DNA of 41,551 nt from Anaerolineae bacterium (GCA_016926805.1 JAFGNV010000089.1:1-41551); one strand, 5' to 3'; counted from the stretch's first letter, positions 24,454 to 32,945 are shown. Notes: generated from the letters alone by a model not told the origin. A program made the numbers and translations.

Positions 24454-26433
24454 ATGAGCAGTAAACTGACCCTAATGACAGTGTTTGAAAATAGAATTAC
24501 CATATTAATCGTCTGCGTCTGCGGTGTTATTGCCTTGAGCATGTTTTTGGTTTTTATAGCGATCTCGGCCTTGTTGATTTCGTCGGCAGAGTATACAAAC
24601 GCTGCTCCATTGGCCGTTCCCGCCTTCCCGGATCAAAGAGATTCTGCGGCTGCGGCGGTAACGTGGATGATTCAGAATCACCAGGAAAATGATGGTGGTT
24701 ACGATGATGGCTTTGGCTCACGAGTGGGTGAGACCTTAGATGTGATTCTGGCAATGGCCAGCGCCGGGTATTCTACTGGTCAGCCATATTTTGGCCGGGA
24801 CAAATCTCCTCTGGATTTTTTGCAGAACAATGCAACCGATCTCGCCGCTTATGCAGCCGATGATGGCGGACCGGCGGGTAAAGCAGTTTTGGGATTGGCT
24901 GCGGCCAATAAGAATGCACGGGATTTTGAAGGATACAACTTTGTTATCAGTGTCACCAACCACTATTCATCCACCACCGGCCAGTACAGTACGGATGCCT
25001 GGGCCCCTGTCTTCAATCATTCCCTGGCGATGCTGGCTCTCAAAGTTGTGTCAGAGCCTATTCCGGTGACGGCTACGAATTGGCTGACCGGTCAGCAGGC
25101 AACTGCGGGTCATTGGGATAGTAGTAGTGTTGATGGCACCGCGATGGCTATTATGGCGTTGGTTGCTGCCGGTGCGCCTACCGATCATCCGTCTATTGTC
25201 AGCGCGACCAACTGGTTATCTGATACCCGGGACGCTGCCAGCGGCGGGTGGTTATCTTGGGGCAGCGTGAGCGCCAATAGTACTGCCCTGGTGGTGCAGG
25301 CCCTTTCGGCTCTGGGAGAAGATTATTATTCGACCGGTGGAAAATGGGACAAAAATGGTAACACTCCTTTGAGCGCCCTGTTAGAATTACAAAATACAAC
25401 CGGCGCTTTTCAAGCCGATCTTGGTTCTGGTTATGTTGATGATTTTTATGCGACCCGACAATCTGTTCCGGCTGTAACTGGTAAACCTTTCCCGCTGCCC
25501 AGTCGATACGAAGCGGCGAAACAAGGGGTTGCCTGTTTAGAAACGCTGCAAGATACCGCCGGGCCTGACATCGGTGGTTGGGAAGATTTTGCCGGAGATG
25601 GCGTAAATGCCGGCGGCACAGCGCGGGCCGTTGAAGCCATTGTGGTTTTTGGCGAAACCCCTACGTCGGCGCGGTGGACGCAGGGGGGGACAACCGCGGT
25701 GGACGCGCTTGAAAATTTGACCCCCGACTATCTGTCGGGGGGGCGGGGCGGTCGCGTGGGCAAGGTGATGCAAGGGGTAACTTATGCCATCCAACAAGGC
25801 GCATCGGTGACCGTCACCAGTTTTGCCGGGTATAACCTGCTTGTCAGCGTAACTAACTATCTCTCGCCAACCGGCGAATATGCCGATACGACCTACGGGC
25901 CGCTGGCTCACGACGAGGCAATGTTGGGCTTGATTATCGCCGGTTATGATGTCGCTCCTACGGCGACAACCTGGCTGCGCAACGCTCAACAAGCTGATGG
26001 TTCCTGGCCGGATGGTTTTGGCGGTTCCAGTATCGATGGTTCCGGCGCGTCGTTAAACGCGCTTGGTAGATTGGACGTGAAATCAAGCCAGGGGATTGTT
26101 TATGCCCAAAGCGCCCAAAACGCGGATGGCGGTTGGGGCGGTTGGGGTGGTTGGGGGACTGAAGCAAACTCTACTTCCGAGATGGCGCAGGGGCTGGTGG
26201 CCCAGGGACAGAATCCTTTCGCTCCATCCTGGAGCAAGATTGTTGGCGGCAAAATCATTAATCCAGCCGATGTTATCATGGCGCAACAGCAAACAAATGG
26301 ATGCTGGCTTAATTGGGATGGGACCGTTGCTGACCCCAGTCGCACTACCGATGCCATTATCTTGCTGATGCAAGACCCGGCCTGGCCAGTTAATATCAAC
26401 TACTTCCCTCTTATCCTTAAAAATTCTGGGTGA
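24454..26433 (+). CDS. secreted alpha-toroid protein (terpene-cyclase/transcobalamin-like repeats), probable B12 binder
   Basis: 659 aa. Residues about 17-42 are a signal anchor. The rest has QW-type repeats of the prenyltransferase/squalene-oxidase fold: NDGGYDDGFG, GHWDSSSVDGTAMAIMAL, GGWLSWGSVSANSTALVV, IGGWEDFAGDGVNAGGTARA, DGSWPDGFGGSSIDGSGASL and NADGGWGGWGGWGTEANST. The two halves repeat (YNFVISVTNHY near 165 and YNLLVSVTNYL near 470), suggesting two toroids. Intrinsic factor and transcobalamin have the same fold in their alpha domain. The B12 riboswitch upstream makes B12 binding the best guess. The catalytic DXDD or DDTA of true cyclases is not seen. It ends in YFPLILKNSG, a tail also seen in the next protein. 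GGAGG lies 7 bases before the ATG. Confidence 0.85.
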   Translation: MSSKLTLMTVFENRITILIVCVCGVIALSMFLVFIAISALLISSAEYTNAAPLAVPAFPDQRDSAAAAVTWMIQNHQENDGGYDDGFGSRVGETLDVILAMASAGYSTGQPYFGRDKSPLDFLQNNATDLAAYAADDGGPAGKAVLGLAAANKNARDFEGYNFVISVTNHYSSTTGQYSTDAWAPVFNHSLAMLALKVVSEPIPVTATNWLTGQQATAGHWDSSSVDGTAMAIMALVAAGAPTDHPSIVSATNWLSDTRDAASGGWLSWGSVSANSTALVVQALSALGEDYYSTGGKWDKNGNTPLSALLELQNTTGAFQADLGSGYVDDFYATRQSVPAVTGKPFPLPSRYEAAKQGVACLETLQDTAGPDIGGWEDFAGDGVNAGGTARAVEAIVVFGETPTSARWTQGGTTAVDALENLTPDYLSGGRGGRVGKVMQGVTYAIQQGASVTVTSFAGYNLLVSVTNYLSPTGEYADTTYGPLAHDEAMLGLIIAGYDVAPTATTWLRNAQQADGSWPDGFGGSSIDGSGASLNALGRLDVKSSQGIVYAQSAQNADGGWGGWGGWGTEANSTSEMAQGLVAQGQNPFAPSWSKIVGGKIINPADVIMAQQQTNGCWLNWDGTVADPSRTTDAIILLMQDPAWPVNINYFPLILKNSG

Positions 26434-26442
26434 TTTTTAAAG

Positions 26443-26475
26443 GCTGCTCCCGAAAATCGCAGTTTTGGGAGCAGC
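26443..26475 (+). terminator. intercistronic hairpin after the alpha-toroid gene
   Basis: GCTGCTCCC-G-AAAA pairs with TTTT-GGGAGCAGC (one bulged G). The following TTGTCTTG is a poor T-run, so it may act as a partial terminator or an mRNA stabiliser between the first and second genes. Confidence 0.5.
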
Positions 26476-26513
26476 TTGTCTTGATTTGGTTTGGCTACTG
26501 CTGGGAGATTGAC

Positions 26514-27287
26514 GTGACCGGGAAAAAACATCTGTCGGAATTTAAAATAATATTTTTGACCTTGAGCTTAGTTTCCCTATTTGTAGCGTTTGCTGTTCTG
26601 ACTTATGCGGATGCGCTGAACCGGGCTGGACTGGTAGTGGTGCATGGAGACGGTACCATCGTTACCCAATGCGTTGAATTTGCAGAAGCGCAAATAACCG
26701 GCATGCAGCTTTTGGAGCGTTCGGATTTGGATTTTGTGAATAGCGGCGGCGCAATATGCCAAATTGACCATGAGGGATGTCCGGCAGGGCCAGACTGCTT
26801 GTCGTGTCAGGCTCCTCATTACTGGTCGTATTGGCTATCAAATACCGGTGATGGTAGCTGGCAATATGCAGGCTATGGCGCAAGTGGGCGGAGTATCAGT
26901 GATGGTCAGGTTGATGGTTGGGTTTGGGGCACCGGTAGCTCGTCGCCGCCGGCTGTTACCTTTGCCGAAATTTGTGGTTCGCCGCCTGGAAACGTGATGA
27001 TCATCGGCCCAAAATTTGGAATTACCAATACCGTTTATGCTTTTGCGGCAATGGTTAATCCGGCTACCGCCCGACAACCCCTCTCTTATACCTGGCAAGC
27101 GTCTGCTCAGATGCCAATTACCAATGTGGGCGGTTTGAGTAACACGGTTACCTACACCTGGAATATCACCGGCGCAAAAGTGATGACCGTTTATGTTCAG
27201 AATACTATCGGGGTAGCTACCGGAACCTATACAGTCACCATTTTTGAGGAACTATATCCCATTTATGTGCCGCTTATTCTGAAGTAA
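26514..27287 (+). CDS. secreted protein with DUF4430-like (transcobalamin beta-like) and PKD-like domains
   Basis: 257 aa from the GTG at 26514, which has GGGAG 6 bases upstream. Signal segment at about 10-33 (FLTLSLVSLFVAFAVLTYADA region). The first domain (RAGLVVVHGDGTIVTQCVEF to GQVDGWVWGTG) has the YWSYWLS and gxxxxDG..W pattern of DUF4430, the fold of the beta domain that closes over B12 in transcobalamin; this match is by motif only. A PKD-like domain follows (YTWQAS, YTWNITGAKVMTVYVQN). The C-terminus is IYVPLILK, as in the preceding protein. Several cysteines (CQIDHEGC, CLSC) may form disulphides outside the cell. Co-transcribed with the alpha-toroid gene 80 bases upstream. Confidence 0.78.
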   Translation: MTGKKHLSEFKIIFLTLSLVSLFVAFAVLTYADALNRAGLVVVHGDGTIVTQCVEFAEAQITGMQLLERSDLDFVNSGGAICQIDHEGCPAGPDCLSCQAPHYWSYWLSNTGDGSWQYAGYGASGRSISDGQVDGWVWGTGSSSPPAVTFAEICGSPPGNVMIIGPKFGITNTVYAFAAMVNPATARQPLSYTWQASAQMPITNVGGLSNTVTYTWNITGAKVMTVYVQNTIGVATGTYTVTIFEELYPIYVPLILK

Positions 27288-27320
27288 TGAATACTTTTGA
27301 TGTTTTGGTAAGAGGTAGAC

Positions 27321-28805
27321 ATGTTGAGGAAAAGAATTTTATTTGATCGGAGAGCTACACTTTATAAATTCGTAACACCAAGTTCAGCAACTCTGACGCT
27401 CTTGATTTTTATCTTTAGTGTTGTTTTTGCCCAAGCAGAAGAACCGAACAGGGTGGGTCTGGTAGTAGTCCATGGCGACAGTAGCACTATTACCAGATGC
27501 ATTGAGTTCACTGAGGATACGATTACGGGTTTTGAAGTTTTGGAGCGTTCCGGCTTGGATCTAAATTACGAGGGGTCGGGCATGGGCGCGGCTATTTGCC
27601 GCCTTGATAACGAAGGTTGTACTTATCCGCAAGAAGAATGTTTCTGTCAATCGCCCCCTGATTACTGGTCGTATTGGCTTTCGCCTGGAGATGGAAGTTG
27701 GCGATATTCAGGAGCCGGAGCCAGTAACCGGCTCATTTCCGAGGGACAGGTTGATGGCTGGCGCTGGGGACCAGGCTCTCCAAGTGAAGCGACGCCACCA
27801 CCAGCCATCACCTTTAACGACATTTGCCCCTCGCTGGCTACCGACACCCCTACGCCAACCCATACCCCGACCCACACGCCTACCCCAACCCACACGCCCG
27901 AGCCAACCGATACCCCTAAACCTGACCCTACGCCCATTATCCACCACTTCAACGCTGACCGACCTACTATCAAGGTGGGTGAAAGTACCACGCTGAGTTG
28001 GAACTTGGCCAACGCCGAGGCAGCCTATCTGCGATATGATGGGGTTGAAGAAGGGGTGGTATCGCCGGGCAGCAAAACTGTTTCGCCGGTAAAAACTACG
28101 GTCTACACGCTGGTTGCCCGCAATGATGGCGGCGAAACCTCTGCCGAAATCACAATTACCGTGAACGCAACAACGGCCGCCTCATCTCCAACCAGCCAGC
28201 TCAGCCAGCCCAGCCAGCCCAGCCCGTCGACTCCTCTCCCTGCGCCCGTTGATACTGCCATTCCCGAGCCGGTTATCAATTTTTTGACTGCCTCCCCCAT
28301 CTTGCCGCTGGGGGCGTGCACCTCGTTGTACTGGGAGGTAGAGAACGTGACGGCGGTTTATGTGGAGGGAATTCAGGTTGACCTCCACGGTTCACAGCAG
28401 GCATGCCCACAACAGACCCAAATCTATACCCTGCGCGCTGTTTATCCGGGCGGAGAAAAAACTACGCAGCTTGAGTTGGTGGTTGTTGAGGCCACGGCTA
28501 CGGCCGACGAGACATCTACCAGCCAGAAAGTGGTTACGCCAACCTTGACGGCTACGCTATCCCCTCCAGTTCCGCTAACACCTGAAGCAACGAGGATCAG
28601 TCAAAATGTACTGCCGACGCTTGAGATGCGACCTTCTCAAGAAAGGCTATCAACAGGTGAGGCAACGATGTCGGGCGAAGGATGGTCGGGCTGGACTCGC
28701 CTGGGAATTTGGGGAACCCTGGTCGGCGGTTGGTGTCTCATAAGTGCGGCGGCCATTGTGGTTTTTGGCGGGGTCTGGTGGCTTAATAGCCGTCAACGTA
28801 AGTAG
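27321..28805 (+). CDS. membrane-anchored DUF4430-like protein with Thr/Pro stalk and Ig-like domains
   Basis: 494 aa. Signal segment at about 20-37. The first domain (NRVGLVVVHGD, TRCIEFTEDTITGFEVLERSGL, YWSYWLSPGDGSW, GQVDGWRWGPG) is a paralogue of the first domain of the previous protein. Then comes a TPTPTHTPTHTP stalk (about 173-205), an Ig-like domain (about 208-285), a Ser/Pro/Gln linker, a second Ig-like domain (about 310-390), a Thr-rich region and a C-terminal membrane helix (LVGGWCLISAAAIVVFGGVWW) ending RQRK. This would hold the beta-like domain at the cell surface on a long stalk, near the ECF importer. The start has AGAGG at 8 bases. Confidence 0.82.
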   Translation: MLRKRILFDRRATLYKFVTPSSATLTLLIFIFSVVFAQAEEPNRVGLVVVHGDSSTITRCIEFTEDTITGFEVLERSGLDLNYEGSGMGAAICRLDNEGCTYPQEECFCQSPPDYWSYWLSPGDGSWRYSGAGASNRLISEGQVDGWRWGPGSPSEATPPPAITFNDICPSLATDTPTPTHTPTHTPTPTHTPEPTDTPKPDPTPIIHHFNADRPTIKVGESTTLSWNLANAEAAYLRYDGVEEGVVSPGSKTVSPVKTTVYTLVARNDGGETSAEITITVNATTAASSPTSQLSQPSQPSPSTPLPAPVDTAIPEPVINFLTASPILPLGACTSLYWEVENVTAVYVEGIQVDLHGSQQACPQQTQIYTLRAVYPGGEKTTQLELVVVEATATADETSTSQKVVTPTLTATLSPPVPLTPEATRISQNVLPTLEMRPSQERLSTGEATMSGEGWSGWTRLGIWGTLVGGWCLISAAAIVVFGGVWWLNSRQRK

Positions 28806-28823
28806 GGGAAAGATAACGAGGCA

Positions 28824-29183
28824 ATGAGATTGAGACATAGAAAACTTTTTGTTGTGGCCAACCAAAACCAGCGGCTTTCGTTTGAGGAAGTGGTCAACAT
28901 TGTCAAAGTGAGCGTAAGATTTAATCTGGTTGTTGGCGTGCTGTGTTGGACCCAGACCTTGCAAACGTATTGGCAGACGCAGACGACGCAAATGCCTTTG
29001 GTGGAGGTGATGGATGTTAACAAGGCCACGTTGCCAGAATGGCAAACGTATCTATCGAGCCATCCTTATGACGTTTTGATATTTCATGGCGCGCAAATGG
29101 CGCAACAAGCGGGCCAGCTTTCGCTTGAGTATGCTGAATCTCTGGTCAGCGCTGTTCCGGTGGGATTGATGGTGTGGCTGTGA
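28824..29183 (+). CDS. unknown 119-aa protein at the end of the B12 operon
   Basis: Starts 18 bases after the stop of the anchored protein, so it should be co-transcribed. No signal peptide or membrane helix; mixed alpha/beta character with a hydrophobic C-terminal half (YDVLIFHGAQMAQQ, SAVPVGLMVWL). No family recognised and the ribosome site is weak. It ends 2 bases from the end of the convergent ECF S gene. It might be a truncated part of a larger protein. Confidence 0.5.
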   Translation: MRLRHRKLFVVANQNQRLSFEEVVNIVKVSVRFNLVVGVLCWTQTLQTYWQTQTTQMPLVEVMDVNKATLPEWQTYLSSHPYDVLIFHGAQMAQQAGQLSLEYAESLVSAVPVGLMVWL

Positions 29184-29185
29184 GA

Positions 29186-30001
29186 TTACATTCGGCTGAA
29201 CCGGAATCGTTGCTCAAAGCGGTACAGCAATCTCAAGACAGGCAGACCGATCAGCAAAATCAAAAGCAAGTTACCAATAGCCCGGCCCGCATCCCACCAC
29301 AACGAGGTGGTGAGATAAAACAACCCATAGCGAATTAAGGTTGATCCCAAACCAAGACTCGTCTCCCAGAACATAGGGCCACCCGGTTCATTGGCCGTCG
29401 TCTGTTGGGCCGGCCCGGCCAGGTAGGGCCAGAACCACAAATTCATAATCACCCCGTACAAAAAGCCAGACAGCAGCCCCCAGCCTGCCAGTAAGGCCAC
29501 TTCCAGGCGCGGCCAGGCTCGCATACGCGGCAGCCAGCCGCCAACCAATCCCACCCAACCAGCGGCAAACATCTGGAATGGCAGCCACGGTCCAACCCCA
29601 CCGGTAATGAGGCCCGATACCAACAACGATAGGGCGCCCATCAAAAAGCCAAAATCCGCGCCAAAGACATAACCGCACAAAATCGGCAAAAAGAAGACGG
29701 CGCTGAATCCCAACGGTCCCGGTACCAGCCGCAAGGTGGCATTCATGCCCACCAGCACGCCCAACACCGCCACCAGCCGGGCATCCATGCGGCGAGTTTC
29801 TAGGTTGGCAATAATCACCAGCAAGCACAATCCCAGCAGCAGAATGAAAATGAGCGGTGCGTCGGCAGCGTGGGCCATGCCCATGTAGGCCATAGAATCC
29901 TGGCCCACTTTCGGTAAAAAGAAGGGGTAAATAAAAGCCCACAAGCCCAGCCAACTGGCCAAGAGTAGAATCAAAGTTGATAAAAAGCGGGATTTGACCA
30001 T
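29186..30001 (-). CDS. ECF transporter S component, predicted cobalamin-specific
   Basis: 271 aa, with about 7 hydrophobic segments. Contains LGFSAVFFLPILCGYVFGADFG and ITGGVGPWLPFQM, the latter a typical S-component motif (GPW..PQM). S components bind one vitamin and dock on the shared T/A module. Specificity for B12 is inferred from the facing riboswitch operon; S components for cobalt or other vitamins remain possible. It is the last gene of the minus-strand operon, separated from ecfA by 136 bases with two hairpins. Confidence 0.82.
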   Translation of the reverse strand: MVKSRFLSTLILLLASWLGLWAFIYPFFLPKVGQDSMAYMGMAHAADAPLIFILLLGLCLLVIIANLETRRMDARLVAVLGVLVGMNATLRLVPGPLGFSAVFFLPILCGYVFGADFGFLMGALSLLVSGLITGGVGPWLPFQMFAAGWVGLVGGWLPRMRAWPRLEVALLAGWGLLSGFLYGVIMNLWFWPYLAGPAQQTTANEPGGPMFWETSLGLGSTLIRYGLFYLTTSLWWDAGRAIGNLLLILLIGLPVLRLLYRFEQRFRFSRM

Positions 30002-30039
30002 TGTCTAATTTCGTAATTATTAAGCGGCCAGACCTGATC

Positions 30040-30116
30040 GTGACAGATATGTATCTGTCACTTAATCCGCGGACTTAAGTCTACAAATGCTACGTTACCG
30101 ATGAATATCGGTAACG
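30040..30116. repeat. two perfect palindromes between ecfA and ecfS
   Basis: GTGACAGATA/TATCTGTCAC (30040-30049, 30052-30061; 2-base gap) and CGTTACCGAT/ATCGGTAACG (30093-30102, 30107-30116; loop GAAT). Each has 10-base exact arms. No T-run follows either. Confidence 0.8.
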
Positions 30117-30136
30117 ATCCGGTCCCCGGCTGAACC

Positions 30137-31768
30137 TTACCGAATTCTCTTTTCTAATGTTTGCATTACATCTTCCACGGTAAGAAAGCGGTTGTCACGC
30201 AGTAATTTGTTGATTTGCGAAGCAAAGATAAGCGACTCGGTCATTACCTCGCGGACCGGGCCATCTACCACCACCTGCCCTTCACCCATGATGATCACCC
30301 GGTCGGCGCAGTGCGCCACCAGTTCCACATCGTGAGTGGCCATGACAATGGTTATCTGATGCTCGGATAGTGTGTTGAGAATCTGGGTCAACAGGATTTT
30401 GTTTTGATAATCCAGGCCGCGGGTTGGTTCATCGAGTAATAAAATCTCCGGCTCGGCGGCGAGAATGGCGGCCAAAGCCACCCGTTGTCGCTCGCCGCTG
30501 CTTAAATCTCGCGGATAAGCTTGGGTTAGTTCAACCAGCCCTAACGACTGTAACAAACCGGCAAAATCGATTGGCGCGAGTTGGTGGGCGTTGCGGGTAA
30601 AGGCCAGTTCTTCGGCCACCGTATCATGAAAAAGCAACCGGCCCGGATTTTGCGGCACAAAGCCCACCCGGCGGGTAATATCAAGCAAGTCGGTCTGGCG
30701 GGTATCGCACCCCAAAATGTTGACCCGGCCCTGTTGCGGGTGCAACAAGCCAACGATACTTTTTAAAAGGGTGCTTTTGCCTGAGCCGTTGCGCCCCATC
30801 AGCACCACTCGCTCGCCGCGCCGGATAGTGAGATTAACCTCCTTCAACGCCTCGGCGCAACTATTATAACGATACCACACATTCTCCAGGGTGATGACCG
30901 GACTTGCCTTTGCCTGTATTTTTTCAAGCATATTCTGTGCTACCGGAGACTCATGCCTCAAGCGAGATTTTAGTTCAACGGCAAAGGGTCGCCCTTCTTT
31001 GATGGTCAACGGAAGAGGTTGCCAGTTGAGTTTACGGCCTAATTGGGCTAAAGGCGGAGCCAGGTCAACCTGGGCCAAAACCTGACGGGGTGAGCCGGTA
31101 AGTATTGGCCGACCATTCCCCGGCATGTAACAAATCCGGTCGGCATACTGGGCAACCCGTTCCAGACGATGCTCAGAAACGATAATGGTCAGGCCCAGAT
31201 CGTGGTTGAGTTTTTGGAGGGTGGTTAATATTTCCTCGGCAGCTTGGGGGTCTAACTGTGAGGTTGGCTCGTCGAGGACCAGGATAGCGGGTTGCAGGGT
31301 TAACACGCTGCCAATAGCCACGCGTTGGCGTTCACCGCCGGAAAGAGTGTCAATCCGGCGCTCTCGCAAGTGGGCCATAGAGAGCTGGTCGAGTACCTCT
31401 TCGACCCGCCGGCGCATGTTGACCTGGGCAAAGTTGTGGTTCTCCATGGCAAAGGCCAGTTCATCTTCCACTTGCTCGGTGACAAATTGGGCTTCGGGGT
31501 CTTGAAATACAAACCCAACCAGATCGCTCATGCCACGCGGCCCCAGGGCAATAGGGTCGCGGCCCGCCACCTCTACCTGGCCCTGGATGTTACCGCCGTA
31601 AAAATGCGGCACCAGGCCATTGAAACAACGCAGCAACGTGCTTTTGCCCGCCCCCGATGGCCCCACCACCAGCAGGAATTCCCCCGAGGTTACGGTTAAG
31701 GTGATATTTTCCAGGATGGGACTTGCCTGATTGGGATAGGAATAGGTGATGTTGCGCAACTCAATCAT
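30137..31768 (-). CDS. ECF transporter ATPase, fused A-A' (two ABC domains)
   Basis: About 543 aa, two nucleotide-binding domains in one chain. First: GPSGAGKSTLLR, LSGGERQRVAIG, ILVLDEPTSQLD. Second: GRNGSGKSTLLKS, LSSGERQRVALA, EILLLDEPTRGLD. Both have complete catalytic motifs. They should energise the T component in place of the separate EcfA and EcfA' of most systems. The ATG at 31768 overlaps the end of ecfT by 8 bases, which implies translational coupling; the longer frame up to 31855 is not needed. Confidence 0.92.
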   Translation of the reverse strand: MIELRNITYSYPNQASPILENITLTVTSGEFLLVVGPSGAGKSTLLRCFNGLVPHFYGGNIQGQVEVAGRDPIALGPRGMSDLVGFVFQDPEAQFVTEQVEDELAFAMENHNFAQVNMRRRVEEVLDQLSMAHLRERRIDTLSGGERQRVAIGSVLTLQPAILVLDEPTSQLDPQAAEEILTTLQKLNHDLGLTIIVSEHRLERVAQYADRICYMPGNGRPILTGSPRQVLAQVDLAPPLAQLGRKLNWQPLPLTIKEGRPFAVELKSRLRHESPVAQNMLEKIQAKASPVITLENVWYRYNSCAEALKEVNLTIRRGERVVLMGRNGSGKSTLLKSIVGLLHPQQGRVNILGCDTRQTDLLDITRRVGFVPQNPGRLLFHDTVAEELAFTRNAHQLAPIDFAGLLQSLGLVELTQAYPRDLSSGERQRVALAAILAAEPEILLLDEPTRGLDYQNKILLTQILNTLSEHQITIVMATHDVELVAHCADRVIIMGEGQVVVDGPVREVMTESLIFASQINKLLRDNRFLTVEDVMQTLEKRIR

Positions 31769-32945
31769 AAGCGTGTTCCATAGAGTAGATGCGGGTTGGC
31801 CGGTGGAACCGGCGCAACAAAACCGGTGCCAGCAATAACAGCAAGCCGGCCCCAAGCAACGGCGAAAAGAGGGGCCAGGTTAATTGAGGATACGGGTAAA
31901 AGATAAACGCAGAATGTTGGACCAGCCGCATCGTCAAAACAATGCCCAGGCTCGTGGCCGTCGCAATGGCGACCACTGTATCTTGTTGACGCCATATTCT
32001 CCGGCGATAGGTACTCCGTTGCGCCTTTCGACCAACCAACCACAAGGTATAGACCAACATCGCGCTTCCAACCAGCACCAGTATTCCCCCTGTGGTTTGA
32101 TACGAGGCATAACTCCAGAGAAAGGTGCCCCCCGCCAGAATAATCAAGGCCAGGGCGATAAGCACTCTCATCAATAAGCCAGGATGAGACGGTTGTCCCG
32201 GCGCGTCGCTACTGAAGCCTCGTGCTTCCATCGACTCGGCCAGGGTGAGACTACGTTCTAAACCCTCGGCCAGCAACGTGATCAATAGAGGCAGCAGATC
32301 GCGGATACGCCGGAAACGGTGTCCGCGCAAGGTCTGAGCCTGGCGAATTTCATATTGAGCCAGAAACATCTGGGGGATGAAGGTGAGGGCGATAGACATA
32401 ACAATGGCCGACTGATAAAAAAAGCGCGGGGTACGCCGGAGGAGTTGGTAATGGTCTACTTGAGTGTTGAACGTAGCAAAGATGAGCAAGATTGCCATCA
32501 GCGACAACCCCGTGCTCAAGCCATACACCAAGCTTTCCAGCGTTACCTTGCCGCCAATTTGAATCATCGTGACCTGGCCCATTTCGGTGGTTGTTTGCCA
32601 ACGTAGGGCGGGTAGCGTAAAAAGATGAGTTACCCCAGCCCGCACAAAGAGCATATTAAACATGATGCTGATAATGACCAGGATGAGGCCCAGGTGAAGA
32701 AACGCGCGCCAGCCCCGCGCCGTGGGCGATTTTGTATCCAATCCAAAATAATTGAAACCTACCACGGTGATGAGAACCAGGAGGTAAAGAGGATTTTGGG
32801 TCAATATCGCCGGAATCAGCGCTGCCAACAGCCACAATACCCACACGGTGGAATGAAATGGAGGATGGGTCTGGCGGACAAATATTTGATTACTCATAAG
32901 GCTGGAATTCACGGTCTTGAGGCTTTCGGTTTTTGAGTCCATCAT
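31761..32945 (-). CDS. ECF transporter T component with extended C-terminus
   Basis: 394 aa. The EcfT hallmarks are present: QTLRGHR and SMEARGF in the coupling helices (about 210-245), where the ATPases dock. Ordinary EcfT proteins are about 250-270 aa; here about 140 residues with four more hydrophobic segments follow. The frame has ATGs at 32945, 32942 and 32897; GAAGG lies just before the first two, so 32945 or 32942 is likely. First gene of the T-A-S operon. I see no second B12 riboswitch upstream. Confidence 0.85.
   Translation of the reverse strand: MMDSKTESLKTVNSSLMSNQIFVRQTHPPFHSTVWVLWLLAALIPAILTQNPLYLLVLITVVGFNYFGLDTKSPTARGWRAFLHLGLILVIISIMFNMLFVRAGVTHLFTLPALRWQTTTEMGQVTMIQIGGKVTLESLVYGLSTGLSLMAILLIFATFNTQVDHYQLLRRTPRFFYQSAIVMSIALTFIPQMFLAQYEIRQAQTLRGHRFRRIRDLLPLLITLLAEGLERSLTLAESMEARGFSSDAPGQPSHPGLLMRVLIALALIILAGGTFLWSYASYQTTGGILVLVGSAMLVYTLWLVGRKAQRSTYRRRIWRQQDTVVAIATATSLGIVLTMRLVQHSAFIFYPYPQLTWPLFSPLLGAGLLLLLAPVLLRRFHRPTRIYSMEHAYD

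Noticed and set aside
24454..26433. True terpene cyclase or squalene-hopene cyclase
   Set aside because: It has a signal anchor and toroid repeats but no DXDD motif; the setting points to ligand binding.
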